A stretch of 64,000 bases of DNA from Bacteroides sp. (GTDB lineage: Bacteria; Bacteroidota; Bacteroidia; Bacteroidales; Bacteroidaceae): contig JAMPDJ010000007.1 of the NCBI GenBank assembly GCA_023665805.1, positions 55,218-119,217 of the forward strand, read 5' to 3'. Within the stretch, counting starts at the first letter, position 1. Each line of letters begins with the position of its first letter. Shown piece by piece: positions 35,825 through 44,826 of this stretch. The notes under the pieces are model-generated. The model was not told the DNA's origin, searched no databases, and was given only the letters and a program-made list of their open reading frames with translations. Made by a program: the position numbers and the translations under genes.

Positions 35825-36107
35825 ACTGACAAGCAAATGGTACCGCAAGGAACAATGCAAGACACTGACTATCAAGGCATATCGGTCCACGAGACATCTG
35901 CAGCTTGCTCCTTGAAACGGTCCACGGATTAACGTTATGGTGTGAATTATGGACAATGTCGTTGGATTTCATCCTTCGTTTTCTCACCGGTGCATGGCAC
36001 AGGCAAACTTGGCCGGGCACATCAGGATTAAAGAAAACGGTGCCGGAACCGGACACTCATCCACTGCGATGACGGCCGGACGCAATGACATAAAGTAGGA
36101 CAGGAAT

Positions 36108-36791
36108 ATGACGCAGGCATGCTCGCTTCCAACTTCTACGGCCGGAGCAAACGGAACTCACTACGAGAAACGTTTGCCAAGGGGCATAAACATCATCGGG
36201 GCTGAAGACAACGCGGCTCCGAAAGTGGGGGGAATGTCCGCAGACGAAACGGCACTGCCATGGGGATACATCTTCATACAGCACATGTCTGCAGGCACTT
36301 TCGAGAAGAAGCTGGAGACACGGCAGACAATCGGAGCCTTCCGCCCCAGATGCTTCATACACCGCACCATCAGACACAGGAAGAGGCCCGACGGAAAGGG
36401 TGTCATAAAGGAGAGCGTGCCGTCGGTAAGCGGCCTCGTCTTCCTGCAAGGCACCACCAGGCAGCTGAAATCCTTCCTCGCGCAGAACTTCCCCCAGTAC
36501 TACCTCGTCAACGACTGCTGCACCGGAGAGCCGGCCTCCATACCCGACAGCGTCATGGAACCTTTCATGACCGTCATGGAAAGCGAGCCGGAGCGTGTCA
36601 CATTCCTACGCGACCCCTTCATCAAGTTCGCAAAGGACCACATCAAGCTACGAGTCCTCACCGGCATTTTTGCCGGACAGGAAGGATACGTCGTCAGAGT
36701 TAACAGGGACAGACAACTCGTCATGGACATCGGAGGGTACGCAGTGGCAATCAGTAACGTCCACAACGAGGACTTCGAGGTGGCGGAATAA
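36108..36791 (+). CDS. upxY: UpxY-family NusG-like transcription antiterminator
   Basis: 227 residues from ATG 36108. The conserved part may begin at the Met at 36234 ('MSADETALPWGYIFIQHM'), which follows a G-rich stretch. The N-terminal two thirds correspond to the NusG NGN domain, and the C-terminal KOW motif is clear ('TGIFAGQEGYVVRVNRD'). UpxY proteins are the first products of Bacteroides capsule operons and let RNA polymerase read through terminators in their own locus. It is the first plus-strand gene after the invertible promoter, and is followed by a strong hairpin. Confidence 0.85.
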   Translation: MTQACSLPTSTAGANGTHYEKRLPRGINIIGAEDNAAPKVGGMSADETALPWGYIFIQHMSAGTFEKKLETRQTIGAFRPRCFIHRTIRHRKRPDGKGVIKESVPSVSGLVFLQGTTRQLKSFLAQNFPQYYLVNDCCTGEPASIPDSVMEPFMTVMESEPERVTFLRDPFIKFAKDHIKLRVLTGIFAGQEGYVVRVNRDRQLVMDIGGYAVAISNVHNEDFEVAE

Positions 36792-36798
36792 TAGTCCC

Positions 36799-36818
36799 GG
36801 CAGGCCGGGAGGCCTGCC
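36799..36818 (+). terminator. Hairpin between upxY and the capsule genes
   Basis: 8-bp GC-rich stem (ggcaggcc/ggcctgcc) with a 4-base loop, 8 bases after the upxY stop. The following sequence (aattaggatttt) is only weakly T-rich. It could be an attenuation point bypassed by UpxY. Confidence 0.5.
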
Positions 36819-36993
36819 AATTAGGATTTTACTGCTTGAGGACAAACTATTTTTATTCCTCAGCCAGTTCAACTTATGTCGTAAAAATTCGTTGACAAGG
36901 TTATTCGACCGTAAGTGTACTCGTCAAACTCCGCAGCCGACTCCATGTTGATTTACAATTCCAATGCAACAACAAAGACAACAACATATAATT

Positions 36994-38301
36994 ATGTCTG
37001 AAAGAAAAATGATCTATCTCTGCCTTGCCCACATGAGCGATGACAGAGTTGAACAGAAGTATGTCAAAGAGGCATTTGACACCAACTGGGTTGTTCCCAT
37101 GGGACCTAACGTCAATGCCTTTGAACAGGATCTTGCAAACTTTGCGAACAACGTCAAAACGTCCTCTCTTTTAGGGAAAATTCAGGAAACGGCTAAGCTT
37201 GACCGCACAGTGGTCTGCCTTTCTGCCGGCACAGCCGCCGTGCACCTTGCCCTCATCGGTTGTGGTGTACAAGCAGGTGACGAAGTAATCGTGCAGAGCT
37301 TCACCTTCTGTGCATCGTCACACCCTATCACCTACCTTGGTGCAAAGCCGGTGTTCGTGGGGTCTGAGCCTACGACTTGGAACATGGATCCCGTGCTTTT
37401 GGAGAAAGCCATCATAGACCGCAAGGAGAAGACCGGGAAATACCCTAAAGCAATCGTTCCGGTTGCCCTCTATGGTATGCCATACGATTGCGAGCAGATT
37501 ATGGCTATTGCCGACAAGTACGACATTCCTGTGGTTGAGGATGCAGCCGAAGGCATGGGGTCACGCTTCAATGGTCAGGTACTCGGCACCTTTGGCAAGT
37601 ATGGCGTCCTCTCCTTCAATGGCAACAAGATGATCACAACCTCCGGTGGTGGTGCTCTCATCTGTCGCTCAAAGGCAGAAGCAAATGAAGTCATGTGGTA
37701 CGCTACCCAAGCACGTGATGCCTACCCATACTACCAGCATACCGCCATCGGCTATAACTATCGCATGTCTAATGTATGTGCTGGTATCGGTCGTGGACAG
37801 ATGACCGTCCTCGATGACCACATCGCCCACCACAAGCACGTCCAGGCACTCTACGAAGAGCTCCTGAAGGACGTTTCTGGCATCCACATGCATTGCCAGC
37901 CAAACGATGGGCGCCACGATGCCAACTTCTGGCTCTGTGCAGCCACCATCGACAAAGATGTACACGTCAAGGGGCAGGAGAATGCCTACAAGGAAGTCAT
38001 CAAGACTGCCGTAGGTGGAGCTGCAGGTGTCATCCACGCCGTAGATTCCACCACTACCGATTGCCAGCCTAACGAGAACGTTGAAGCTCTTCGCATCTTC
38101 ATGCTCGACAAGAAAGTAGAGTGCCGCCCTCTGTGGAAGCCTATGCACAAGCAGCCGGTGTATGCAGGATGCGATGTATATACAAACGGCATCGAGGAAG
38201 AACTCTTCAAGGTAGGTTTCTGCTTGCCAGCAGGTCCTTATGTGACGGACGAGGACGTTCGCTATATTGTAGAGTGTATTAAAGAGGCTATCGCAAAGTA
38301 A
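36994..38301 (+). CDS. DegT/DnrJ/EryC1/StrS-family PLP-dependent sugar aminotransferase
   Basis: 435 residues from ATG 36994; the open frame begins at 36964. Sugar-nucleotide aminotransferase motifs are present: 'VCLSAGTAAVHLALIGCG' for PLP-phosphate contact, 'VVEDAAEGMGSRFNGQV' with the PLP-pyridine Asp, and 'LSFNGNKMITTSGGGALI' with the Schiff-base Lys. It makes an amino sugar nucleotide for the polymer, probably from a 4-keto or 3-keto intermediate. It starts 200 bases after the upxY homologue and 21 bases ahead of capE. The 479-residue frame on the other strand is a shadow. Confidence 0.9.
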   Translation: MSERKMIYLCLAHMSDDRVEQKYVKEAFDTNWVVPMGPNVNAFEQDLANFANNVKTSSLLGKIQETAKLDRTVVCLSAGTAAVHLALIGCGVQAGDEVIVQSFTFCASSHPITYLGAKPVFVGSEPTTWNMDPVLLEKAIIDRKEKTGKYPKAIVPVALYGMPYDCEQIMAIADKYDIPVVEDAAEGMGSRFNGQVLGTFGKYGVLSFNGNKMITTSGGGALICRSKAEANEVMWYATQARDAYPYYQHTAIGYNYRMSNVCAGIGRGQMTVLDDHIAHHKHVQALYEELLKDVSGIHMHCQPNDGRHDANFWLCAATIDKDVHVKGQENAYKEVIKTAVGGAAGVIHAVDSTTTDCQPNENVEALRIFMLDKKVECRPLWKPMHKQPVYAGCDVYTNGIEEELFKVGFCLPAGPYVTDEDVRYIVECIKEAIAK

Positions 38302-38322
38302 AACAACAAGACAACATACATT

Positions 38323-39372
38323 ATGAGTATTTTTGCAGGTAAAACCCTTATGATTACAGGTGGAACCGGTTCTTTCGGCAATGCTGTATTGAATCGTTTT
38401 CTTCGTACTGACATTGGTGAGATTCGCATCTTCTCTCGCGATGAGAAAAAGCAGGACGATATGCGCCACGAGTATCAAGTCAAGTATCCTGACGTTGCAC
38501 ATAAAATTAAATTCTTTATAGGTGATGTCCGCAATCTTCAGTCTTGCCGCAACGCAATGTCTGGAGTTGACTACATCTTCCATGCAGCAGCACTCAAGCA
38601 GGTTCCATCCTGCGAGTTCTTCCCTATGGAGGCTGTCAAGACCAATGTCATCGGTACCGAGAACGTACTCACTGCAGCTATCGAACACAAGGTCGGTGCC
38701 GTCATATGCCTTTCGACAGACAAGGCCGCTTATCCTATCAATGCCATGGGCATCACCAAGGCCATAGAGGAGAAAATTGCTGTCGCCAAGTCTCGCTACT
38801 CTGGCGATACCAAGATTTGCTGCACTCGTTACGGTAATGTAATGTGCTCTCGTGGCTCTGTCATCCCTCTGTGGATTGAGCAGATTCGCAATGGCAACCC
38901 TGTCACACTCACAGAACCGAAGATGACCCGTTTCATCATGTCGCTTGAAGAGGCAGTCGATCTCGTTCTTTTTGCTTTCGAACACGGGCAGAATGGTGAC
39001 ATCCTCGTTCAGAAAGCACCGGCTTGCACCATCCAGACCCAAGCAGAAGCCGTATGCGAACTCTTCGGTGGCAAGAAAGAAGACATCAAGGTGATTGGCA
39101 TCCGTCATGGAGAAAAGATGTACGAGACCCTCCTCACCAACGAGGAATGCGCCAAAGCAGAAGACATGGGTGACTTCTATCGTGTGCCAGCCGACAACCG
39201 TGGTCTCAACTACGACAAGTACTTCAAAGAGGGCGAGACAGAGCGTAACGTGCTGACCGAGTTCAACTCCAACAACACTCGCATGTTAACCGTTGAAGAG
39301 ACTAAGGCCAAGATTGCATCTCTCGAATATATACAAAAAGAACTTTCTGGCGAAGGCAACTTTGTTCAGTAA
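38323..39372 (+). CDS. capE: UDP-GlcNAc 4,6-dehydratase/5-epimerase (CapE/FnlA type)
   Basis: 349 residues, extended short-chain dehydrogenase family. The Rossmann glycine motif is 'LMITGGTGSFGNAVLNRFL'. The catalytic region carries 'STDKAAYPINAMGITKAIEE', a variant of the Tyr-x-x-x-Lys site in which Met takes the place of Tyr, as in CapE/PglF-type enzymes. It is the first step from UDP-GlcNAc towards UDP-L-FucNAc. capF and capG follow directly. Confidence 0.9.
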   Translation: MSIFAGKTLMITGGTGSFGNAVLNRFLRTDIGEIRIFSRDEKKQDDMRHEYQVKYPDVAHKIKFFIGDVRNLQSCRNAMSGVDYIFHAAALKQVPSCEFFPMEAVKTNVIGTENVLTAAIEHKVGAVICLSTDKAAYPINAMGITKAIEEKIAVAKSRYSGDTKICCTRYGNVMCSRGSVIPLWIEQIRNGNPVTLTEPKMTRFIMSLEEAVDLVLFAFEHGQNGDILVQKAPACTIQTQAEAVCELFGGKKEDIKVIGIRHGEKMYETLLTNEECAKAEDMGDFYRVPADNRGLNYDKYFKEGETERNVLTEFNSNNTRMLTVEETKAKIASLEYIQKELSGEGNFVQ

Positions 39373-39388
39373 TCACAACACCGAATAG

Positions 39389-40612
39389 ATGAAGATATTG
39401 GTAACAGGAGCCAGGGGGTTCGTTGGTCGAAACCTTTGCTCCCAACTCAAAAACGTTCGAGACGGCAAAGCTCGCTGGTATGAGGGCGTAACCGTTTCCG
39501 AGGTGTATGAGTACGATATAGATTCCACCATAGAGCAGCTGGATACTTGGTGTAAGGATTGCGATTTCGTATTCAATCTCGCAGGCGTCAACAGGCCTCA
39601 GAATCAAGAAGAATTCATGAAAGGCAACTTCGGCTTTGCATCCACACTCCTTGATACTCTGAAGAAGCACGACAACACTTGTCCAGTCATGATTAGCAGT
39701 TCCATTCAGGCAACTCTCGCTGGTCGCTTCGGCACCTCCGAATACGGCAAAAGCAAGAAGGCGGGTGAAGAACTGATGTTCCAGTACGGAGAAGAAATAG
39801 GTGCTAAAGTTCTTGTCTATCGTTTCCCCAACCTCTTCGGTAAGTGGTGCAGACCTAATTACAATTCGGCCATCGCTACCTTCTGCAACAATATCGCCAA
39901 TGACCTCCCTATTCAGGTCAATGATAGAAGTGTAGAGATGGAACTCCTCTACATTGATGACCTTGTTGATGAGATGATCGGTGCACTCGCTGGACGTGAG
40001 CATCATTGCGAGTTTGAGGGTGTAGAAACCGTCCTTACCGCCAATGGTCGCTATTGTGCAGTTCCTGTAACCCATAAGACTACTCTCGGTGAGATAGTTG
40101 ACATTATCAACGAATGTGCAGCAACTGCTGCCAATCGCGATGGCATAAACATGGTCGAACTCCCACAGGGAAGTCTTAGATATAAGTTGATGACAACTTA
40201 CTTGTCTTATCTACCAAAAGACAAGGCTATCTATGACCATAAGATGAATGTTGACCCTCGCGGCTCTTTCACCGAATTGGTACATAGTGTAAACTGTGGT
40301 CAGGTATCTATCAACATATCCAAACCCGGAATCACCAAAGGCGAGCACTGGCATCACAGCAAGTTTGAATACTTCACAGTAGTCTCAGGTCATGGCCTCA
40401 TCCAGCTTCGCAATGAAGCCAATCCTGATGCAGAGATCTTGAACTATGAGGTAAGTGGTGACAAGATTCAATCCGTCATCATGCTCCCTGGCTATACGCA
40501 CAACATTATTAACTTAAGTGAAACAGAAGACTTGGTCACAGTAATGTACTGCAACGAGATTTTCAACCCTAATCGTACAGACACCTACTATGATCCTGTC
40601 GGGAAGAAATAA
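39389..40612 (+). CDS. capF: CapF-type bifunctional reductase with C-terminal cupin
   Basis: 407 residues. The N-terminal SDR domain (about 1-245; 'KILVTGARGFVGRNLCSQL' and 'SEYGKSKKAGEE' with the Tyr-Lys pair) is fused to a C-terminal cupin (about 285-395; 'KPGITKGEHWHHSKFEYFTV' supplies metal-binding His and Glu). In S. aureus CapF this pairing makes UDP-N-acetyl-6-deoxytalosamine in the UDP-L-FucNAc route. It lies 16 bases after capE and 5 before capG. Confidence 0.92.
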   Translation: MKILVTGARGFVGRNLCSQLKNVRDGKARWYEGVTVSEVYEYDIDSTIEQLDTWCKDCDFVFNLAGVNRPQNQEEFMKGNFGFASTLLDTLKKHDNTCPVMISSSIQATLAGRFGTSEYGKSKKAGEELMFQYGEEIGAKVLVYRFPNLFGKWCRPNYNSAIATFCNNIANDLPIQVNDRSVEMELLYIDDLVDEMIGALAGREHHCEFEGVETVLTANGRYCAVPVTHKTTLGEIVDIINECAATAANRDGINMVELPQGSLRYKLMTTYLSYLPKDKAIYDHKMNVDPRGSFTELVHSVNCGQVSINISKPGITKGEHWHHSKFEYFTVVSGHGLIQLRNEANPDAEILNYEVSGDKIQSVIMLPGYTHNIINLSETEDLVTVMYCNEIFNPNRTDTYYDPVGKK

Positions 40613-40617
40613 CAATC

Positions 40618-41808
40618 ATGGAAAAAACTCCTAAATTTGACTATTCAGACGTCCACTTTCAAGACAATGGCAAACTCAAACTTATTATCATTGTCGGAAC
40701 GCGTCCTGAGATTATCCGTCTTGCAGCCGTCATCAACGCTTGTCGCAAGTATTTCGATGTCATCCTTGCCCATACTGGTCAGAACTACGATTACAACCTC
40801 AATGGAGTATTCTTCCGTGACCTCAAGCTTGCAGACCCAGAAGTTTATATGGATGCCGTAGGCGATGACCTTGGTGCCACCTGCGGCAACATCATCAACT
40901 GCAGCTATAAGCTTTTTGCAGCCACCAAACCTGATGCAGTCCTCGTCCTTGGTGATACCAACAGCTGTCTATCGGTCATTGGTGCAAAGCGCCTCCACAT
41001 CCCAATCTTCCACATGGAAGCAGGCAACCGTTGCAAGGACGAATGCCTCCCCGAGGAAACCAACCGCCGAATCGTGGATATCATCTCAGATGTCAACATG
41101 GCATACTCAGAGCACGCTCGCCGTTACCTTGCCGACTGCGGACTTCCCAAGGAACGTACATACGTCACAGGCAGCCCTATGGCAGAAGTGCTCCACCAGA
41201 ACCTTGCAGAGATTGAAGCCTCAGATATACACCAGCGTCTCGGTCTCGAAAAGGGCAAGTACATCCTGCTCTCTGCCCATCGTGAAGAGAATATCGACAC
41301 CGAGAAAAACTTCCTCTCCCTCTTCAACGCCATAAACAAGATGGCAGAGAAGTACGACATGACTGTCCTCTACAGTTGCCACCCACGTTCTCGCAACCGT
41401 CTTGCTGCCAGCGGCTTCGTTCTCGACCCACGTGTGAACCAGCAGGAGCCGCTCGGTTTCCACGATTACAATTGCCTCCAGATGAATGCCTTTGCAGTTG
41501 TATCTGACTCCGGTACACTCCCAGAAGAGTCAAGTTTCTTCACCTCAGTCGGTCATCCTTTCCCGGCCATCTGCATCCGTACCTCTACCGAGCGTCCAGA
41601 GGCAATTGACAAAGCCGACTTTATTATTGCAGGTATCGATGAGAAGTCATTGCTTCAGGCTGTAGATACAGCTGTTGAGTTGGTTCATGACGGAAAAAAC
41701 GGAATACCGGTACCCGACTATGTTGAGGAGAATGTAAGTACAAAAGTCGTTAAAATCATTCAGTCTTATGTGGGTATCGTTAACAAAATGGTGTGGCGTA
41801 AATTCTAA
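40618..41808 (+). CDS. capG: CapG/FnlC-type UDP-N-acetyl-sugar 2-epimerase
   Basis: 396 residues, WecB-like GT-B fold epimerase. Motifs seen are 'IIIVGTRPEIIRLAAVINAC', 'HTGQNYDYNLNGVFFRDL', 'FHMEAGNRCKDECLPEETNR' and 'ILLSAHREENIDTEKN', plus a C-terminal 'VSDSGTLPEESSFF'. It converts the CapF product to UDP-L-FucNAc. It completes the three-gene route, so N-acetyl-L-fucosamine is a likely component of the polymer. Confidence 0.92.
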   Translation: MEKTPKFDYSDVHFQDNGKLKLIIIVGTRPEIIRLAAVINACRKYFDVILAHTGQNYDYNLNGVFFRDLKLADPEVYMDAVGDDLGATCGNIINCSYKLFAATKPDAVLVLGDTNSCLSVIGAKRLHIPIFHMEAGNRCKDECLPEETNRRIVDIISDVNMAYSEHARRYLADCGLPKERTYVTGSPMAEVLHQNLAEIEASDIHQRLGLEKGKYILLSAHREENIDTEKNFLSLFNAINKMAEKYDMTVLYSCHPRSRNRLAASGFVLDPRVNQQEPLGFHDYNCLQMNAFAVVSDSGTLPEESSFFTSVGHPFPAICIRTSTERPEAIDKADFIIAGIDEKSLLQAVDTAVELVHDGKNGIPVPDYVEENVSTKVVKIIQSYVGIVNKMVWRKF

Positions 41809-41811
41809 CAG

Positions 41812-42195
41812 ATGGAATTAAATAAAGCATTATACGAAAATTTGCTTGAACAAGCAAAGGAGAATCCTCGCTTACGCCAAGCAATGGATTTACGAACCAC
41901 TTCCGAGGATGGTAGCCAAAGACTCATCAACGCTCTCATCCCTGGTACTCAGGTTCCAATCCATCGCCACACTTCAACAACAGAAACTGCCATAATTCTT
42001 TATGGCTGCATAGACGAGATCTATTACGATGACGATGGCAACGAGACCGCTCGACATCCTCTCCATGTCGGTGACGGACTTCAGATAGCAGTTGGGCAGT
42101 TCCACACTGTGGAAGTTCATGAACCATCAATACTTTTGGAAGTGAAAGATGGAAAGTATGAGCCAACCAAGCCAAGGGATACGCTCATAAAATAA
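41812..42195 (+). CDS. wbuC: WbuC-family cupin protein
   Basis: 127 residues. A small cupin with histidines in 'GTQVPIHRHTSTTETAII' and 'QIAVGQFHTVEVHEPS', consistent with a metal site. WbuC proteins accompany UDP-L-FucNAc genes in several O-antigen clusters; their biochemical role is not established. It starts 3 bases after capG, so it is part of the same translational unit. Confidence 0.85.
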   Translation: MELNKALYENLLEQAKENPRLRQAMDLRTTSEDGSQRLINALIPGTQVPIHRHTSTTETAIILYGCIDEIYYDDDGNETARHPLHVGDGLQIAVGQFHTVEVHEPSILLEVKDGKYEPTKPRDTLIK

Positions 42196-42286
42196 GGGGA
42201 AAAAGTTGGTGCACAGGTGCACAGGTGGACATGCCTTATCATATCTTTCGTTCACTTTCTGGTGGGAGCAACATGAGACCTTTAAG

Positions 42287-42534
42287 ATGCGAAAAGGATT
42301 GTTGCTGTTCAGTATTGCCGCCAGCCTCTATAAATACGACAAACACAGACATTCAATATCGACAAAGCACAACAGATCTTAACACACTCGAAAAAGAAAA
42401 AACAAGAGCAACAGGACAGGCTTCAGCTTGCTATGCAAGCACAGAAAATTGGATTACAAAATTTCATCCTTAACGACGAGGGCTATACGCAAACAAATGG
42501 TTTTGTTGTACTTGTCAAATTGCAACTTTCATGA
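42287..42534 (+). pseudogene. Frameshifted small gene ahead of a glycosyltransferase
   Basis: ATG 42287 opens a signal-like start (MRKGLLLFSIAASLYKYDKH) that stops after 31 codons. A second frame, open from 42334, continues with polar, coding-like sequence ('AMQAQKIGLQNFILNDEGYT') and ends at 42534. Its stop overlaps the next gene's ATG in the ATGA arrangement typical of coupled genes. I read these as the two halves of one small gene broken near 42350. No family recognised. Confidence 0.35.
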
Positions 42535-43673
42535 CATTAACTTTCTTTACAAATCTCATACATCATCATCAGATACCAATAGCTGATGAATTCTACAAGA
42601 TGCTTGGTGATGATTATCGTTACGTTGCCACAATGGAAATGCCTGAGTGGTTGATTAAGAGCGGTTATGACGGTACTTTAGACAGACCATATATTATTCG
42701 ATCATACAAAGATAAGAGTTCTTTGCGTGAAGCCCTCAGACTTGTTGAAGAGTCGGATATTGTTATCTATGGCGAAGCTCCTGAGGAATGGGTCTTAAAC
42801 AGGAAAAAGGCAAATAAGATTACATTCCATTACAATGAGCGTTGGTTAAGATTCCAAGTGCTAAAAAACTTTGGTCCAAAGAACTTGTTTAGGATTTTCA
42901 AGAACCATTTGCAGTTTCGCAACAAACGTACATACATGCTTTGCGCAAGTGCGTACACTAAGAAAGATGTCTCTTTTTTTTGCTGCTACCCAAAGAAATG
43001 TTTTAAATGGGGTTATATGACCAAAGTTGAATTTTTCGATATTGAAGCGCCTACTCCGGATGTTTCCATATCAGAAATCACACCACTTATGTGGTGTAGT
43101 AGATTTCTGATATTGAAGCATCCGGAGCTACCCGTCCAACTTGCAGAACGTCTGAAAGCAAAAGGCTATAAATTTGTCCTCAACATGTATGGTAGTGGCG
43201 AAATGTTGGAAGCCACAAAAGCACTCGCTCAACAACTCGATGTCATGGACGTTGTTAATTTCTGTGGCAACAAGCCCAATGAAGACATCTTGCAAGATAT
43301 GCGAAAACATAAGCTATTCCTCTTTACGTCCGATCGTAATGAGGGCTGGGGAGCTGTCGCAAATGAATCTATGAGCAATGGTTGTGTTCTGGTTGGCAGC
43401 AATGAGATAGGCTCTGTGCCATTCCTTGTTAAGGATGGGATAAATGGCTGTATCTTCAAGTCAAAGAGCATAGATTCATTAGAAGAAAAAGTAGCCATGC
43501 TGTTGGACAATCCAGATATGCTTGAAGCAATGCGAAAGGAAAGTCTCCGTACAATGCGTAAGATGTGGTCTCCTGCCAATGCAGCAAGACAATTCCTCAA
43601 TCTCGTGGATTATATACAGAATGACAAGTTAACAGAGTATAGACAAACTGAAGGGCCTGCCAGTTGGGCTTGA
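42531..43673 (+). CDS. GT4-like glycosyltransferase
   Basis: 380 residues. The C-terminal GT-B half is clear, with 'MWCSRFLILKHPELPVQLAE', 'LNMYGSGEMLEATKALA' and the donor-site acidic region 'TSDRNEGWGAVANESMSNG', typical of GT4 retaining enzymes. The N-terminal half is more divergent. It transfers a sugar to the growing repeat unit on the cytoplasmic side; the sugar cannot be predicted. An unusual near-perfect inverted repeat lies within the coding sequence at 43054-43127. Confidence 0.85.
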   Translation: MTLTFFTNLIHHHQIPIADEFYKMLGDDYRYVATMEMPEWLIKSGYDGTLDRPYIIRSYKDKSSLREALRLVEESDIVIYGEAPEEWVLNRKKANKITFHYNERWLRFQVLKNFGPKNLFRIFKNHLQFRNKRTYMLCASAYTKKDVSFFCCYPKKCFKWGYMTKVEFFDIEAPTPDVSISEITPLMWCSRFLILKHPELPVQLAERLKAKGYKFVLNMYGSGEMLEATKALAQQLDVMDVVNFCGNKPNEDILQDMRKHKLFLFTSDRNEGWGAVANESMSNGCVLVGSNEIGSVPFLVKDGINGCIFKSKSIDSLEEKVAMLLDNPDMLEAMRKESLRTMRKMWSPANAARQFLNLVDYIQNDKLTEYRQTEGPASWA

Positions 43674-43685
43674 TTGAATAACAAC

Positions 43686-44826
43686 ATGACGATTCTTTTC
43701 TACCTGACGAGATTTCCTGGTTTTGGAGGGATTGAGACAGTTACGGAACTAATAGGATGTGAACTTCTGAAGAAAGGGCACCATATCACTATCCTCTCTC
43801 ACATGAGGCAAGATAGACCATCTGAATTGGTGGCACAATCTAAGTTTCATTTGTTCCCTAAAACAGAGTCTTTATACAACACTGAAAACTTGCTATTTGC
43901 AGAAACCGTTGTAGAGAATACTCGCTTTGATGCGATCGTATATCAAGATAGTTATGCTCCTTCCGAGAAAATTGTATGCCACATTTCCAGAAAATATCAT
44001 ATTCCGCTATATGTATTTGAGCACAATACTCCCTTAAACAACGTTCAGTCCAGAAAGATGCATGATTGCAAAAATCTTCCATTTAAATTATGGCGTAATC
44101 TTTTTGCCTATCCCATGGAAGATAGGAGGTGTCGTTCAAGACATAAATTACTGCTGAATACTTGTACTAAGTATGTATTGCTTTCCAAGTATTTTATAGA
44201 AGATTTGTCATTCATCATGAAAGGGAATGTCAATATGGAAAAATTGGCCTATATCAACAATCCTATTGCCTATAGCCCTTTTGAAGAAGACAAATTGGAG
44301 AAAAAGGAAAATATCGTACTCTGTGTTTGTAGATTAGAAACTGTCAAACGAGTGAATCTGATGCTTGATATGTGGAAAAAACTTGATGTTAAAGACTATA
44401 GATTTGTTGTAGTTGGAGATGGATGTCAACGTAAAGCATTAGAGGATAAAGTTACCCGCGAAAACATCAAAAATATTGAATTTGTGGGCTTTACTAATCC
44501 AATACCTTATTACGAAAGAGCTAAGGTATTTTGGATGACTTCTCAGTTTGAAGGATGGGGGGGTGACTTTGTTAGAAGCAATGCAAAAAGGATGCGTCCC
44601 AGTCGTGTATGACACATTCTCTTCTGTTCGTGATGTTATACCATCTGATGAAGTTGGTTTCATTGTAGATGATCTTGATGAAATACGTTTCATCAGTAGA
44701 ACTCTATTACTTATGAGGGGAGGTTCACTGTATGAATCAATGGCAAAAAATGGGATTAAATATGTTGGAAAATACAGTGTGTCACGTATTGCCTATGAGT
44801 GGCTGAAACTATTAAATAATAGATAA
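43686..44826 (+). pseudogene. GT4-like glycosyltransferase interrupted at a G7 tract (possibly phase-variable)
   Basis: From ATG 43686 the frame reads a GT-B glycosyltransferase (start 'MTILFYLTRFPGFGGIETVT'; donor half 'IVLCVCRLETVKRVNLMLDM') up to 'SQFEGWG'. There seven Gs (44557-44563) shift it, and it ends early at 44612. With six Gs the next frame joins exactly as 'FEGWGVTLLEAMQKGCVPVV' and runs to 44826, completing the conserved GT4 motif. The gene is therefore whole apart from one base in a homopolymer. A slipped-strand OFF state, a recent mutation or a sequencing error are all possible. Confidence 0.85.

Larger units (their letters stand above)
34998..36107. other. Capsule-locus regulatory region without genes
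   Basis: Over a kilobase with no credible gene; the frames listed across it are low-complexity and mutually overlapping. It holds a minus-strand -7 box (35174-35181), C7 and C8 tracts (35328-35334, 35349-35356), several ATTCGCGAA-type palindromes, the invertible promoter (35613-35824) and the leader of the capsule transcript (35825-36107). Confidence 0.6.

Noticed and set aside
37669..39108. 479-codon minus-strand open frame over the aminotransferase and capE
   Set aside because: It crosses two convincing plus-strand genes and has no recognisable domain.
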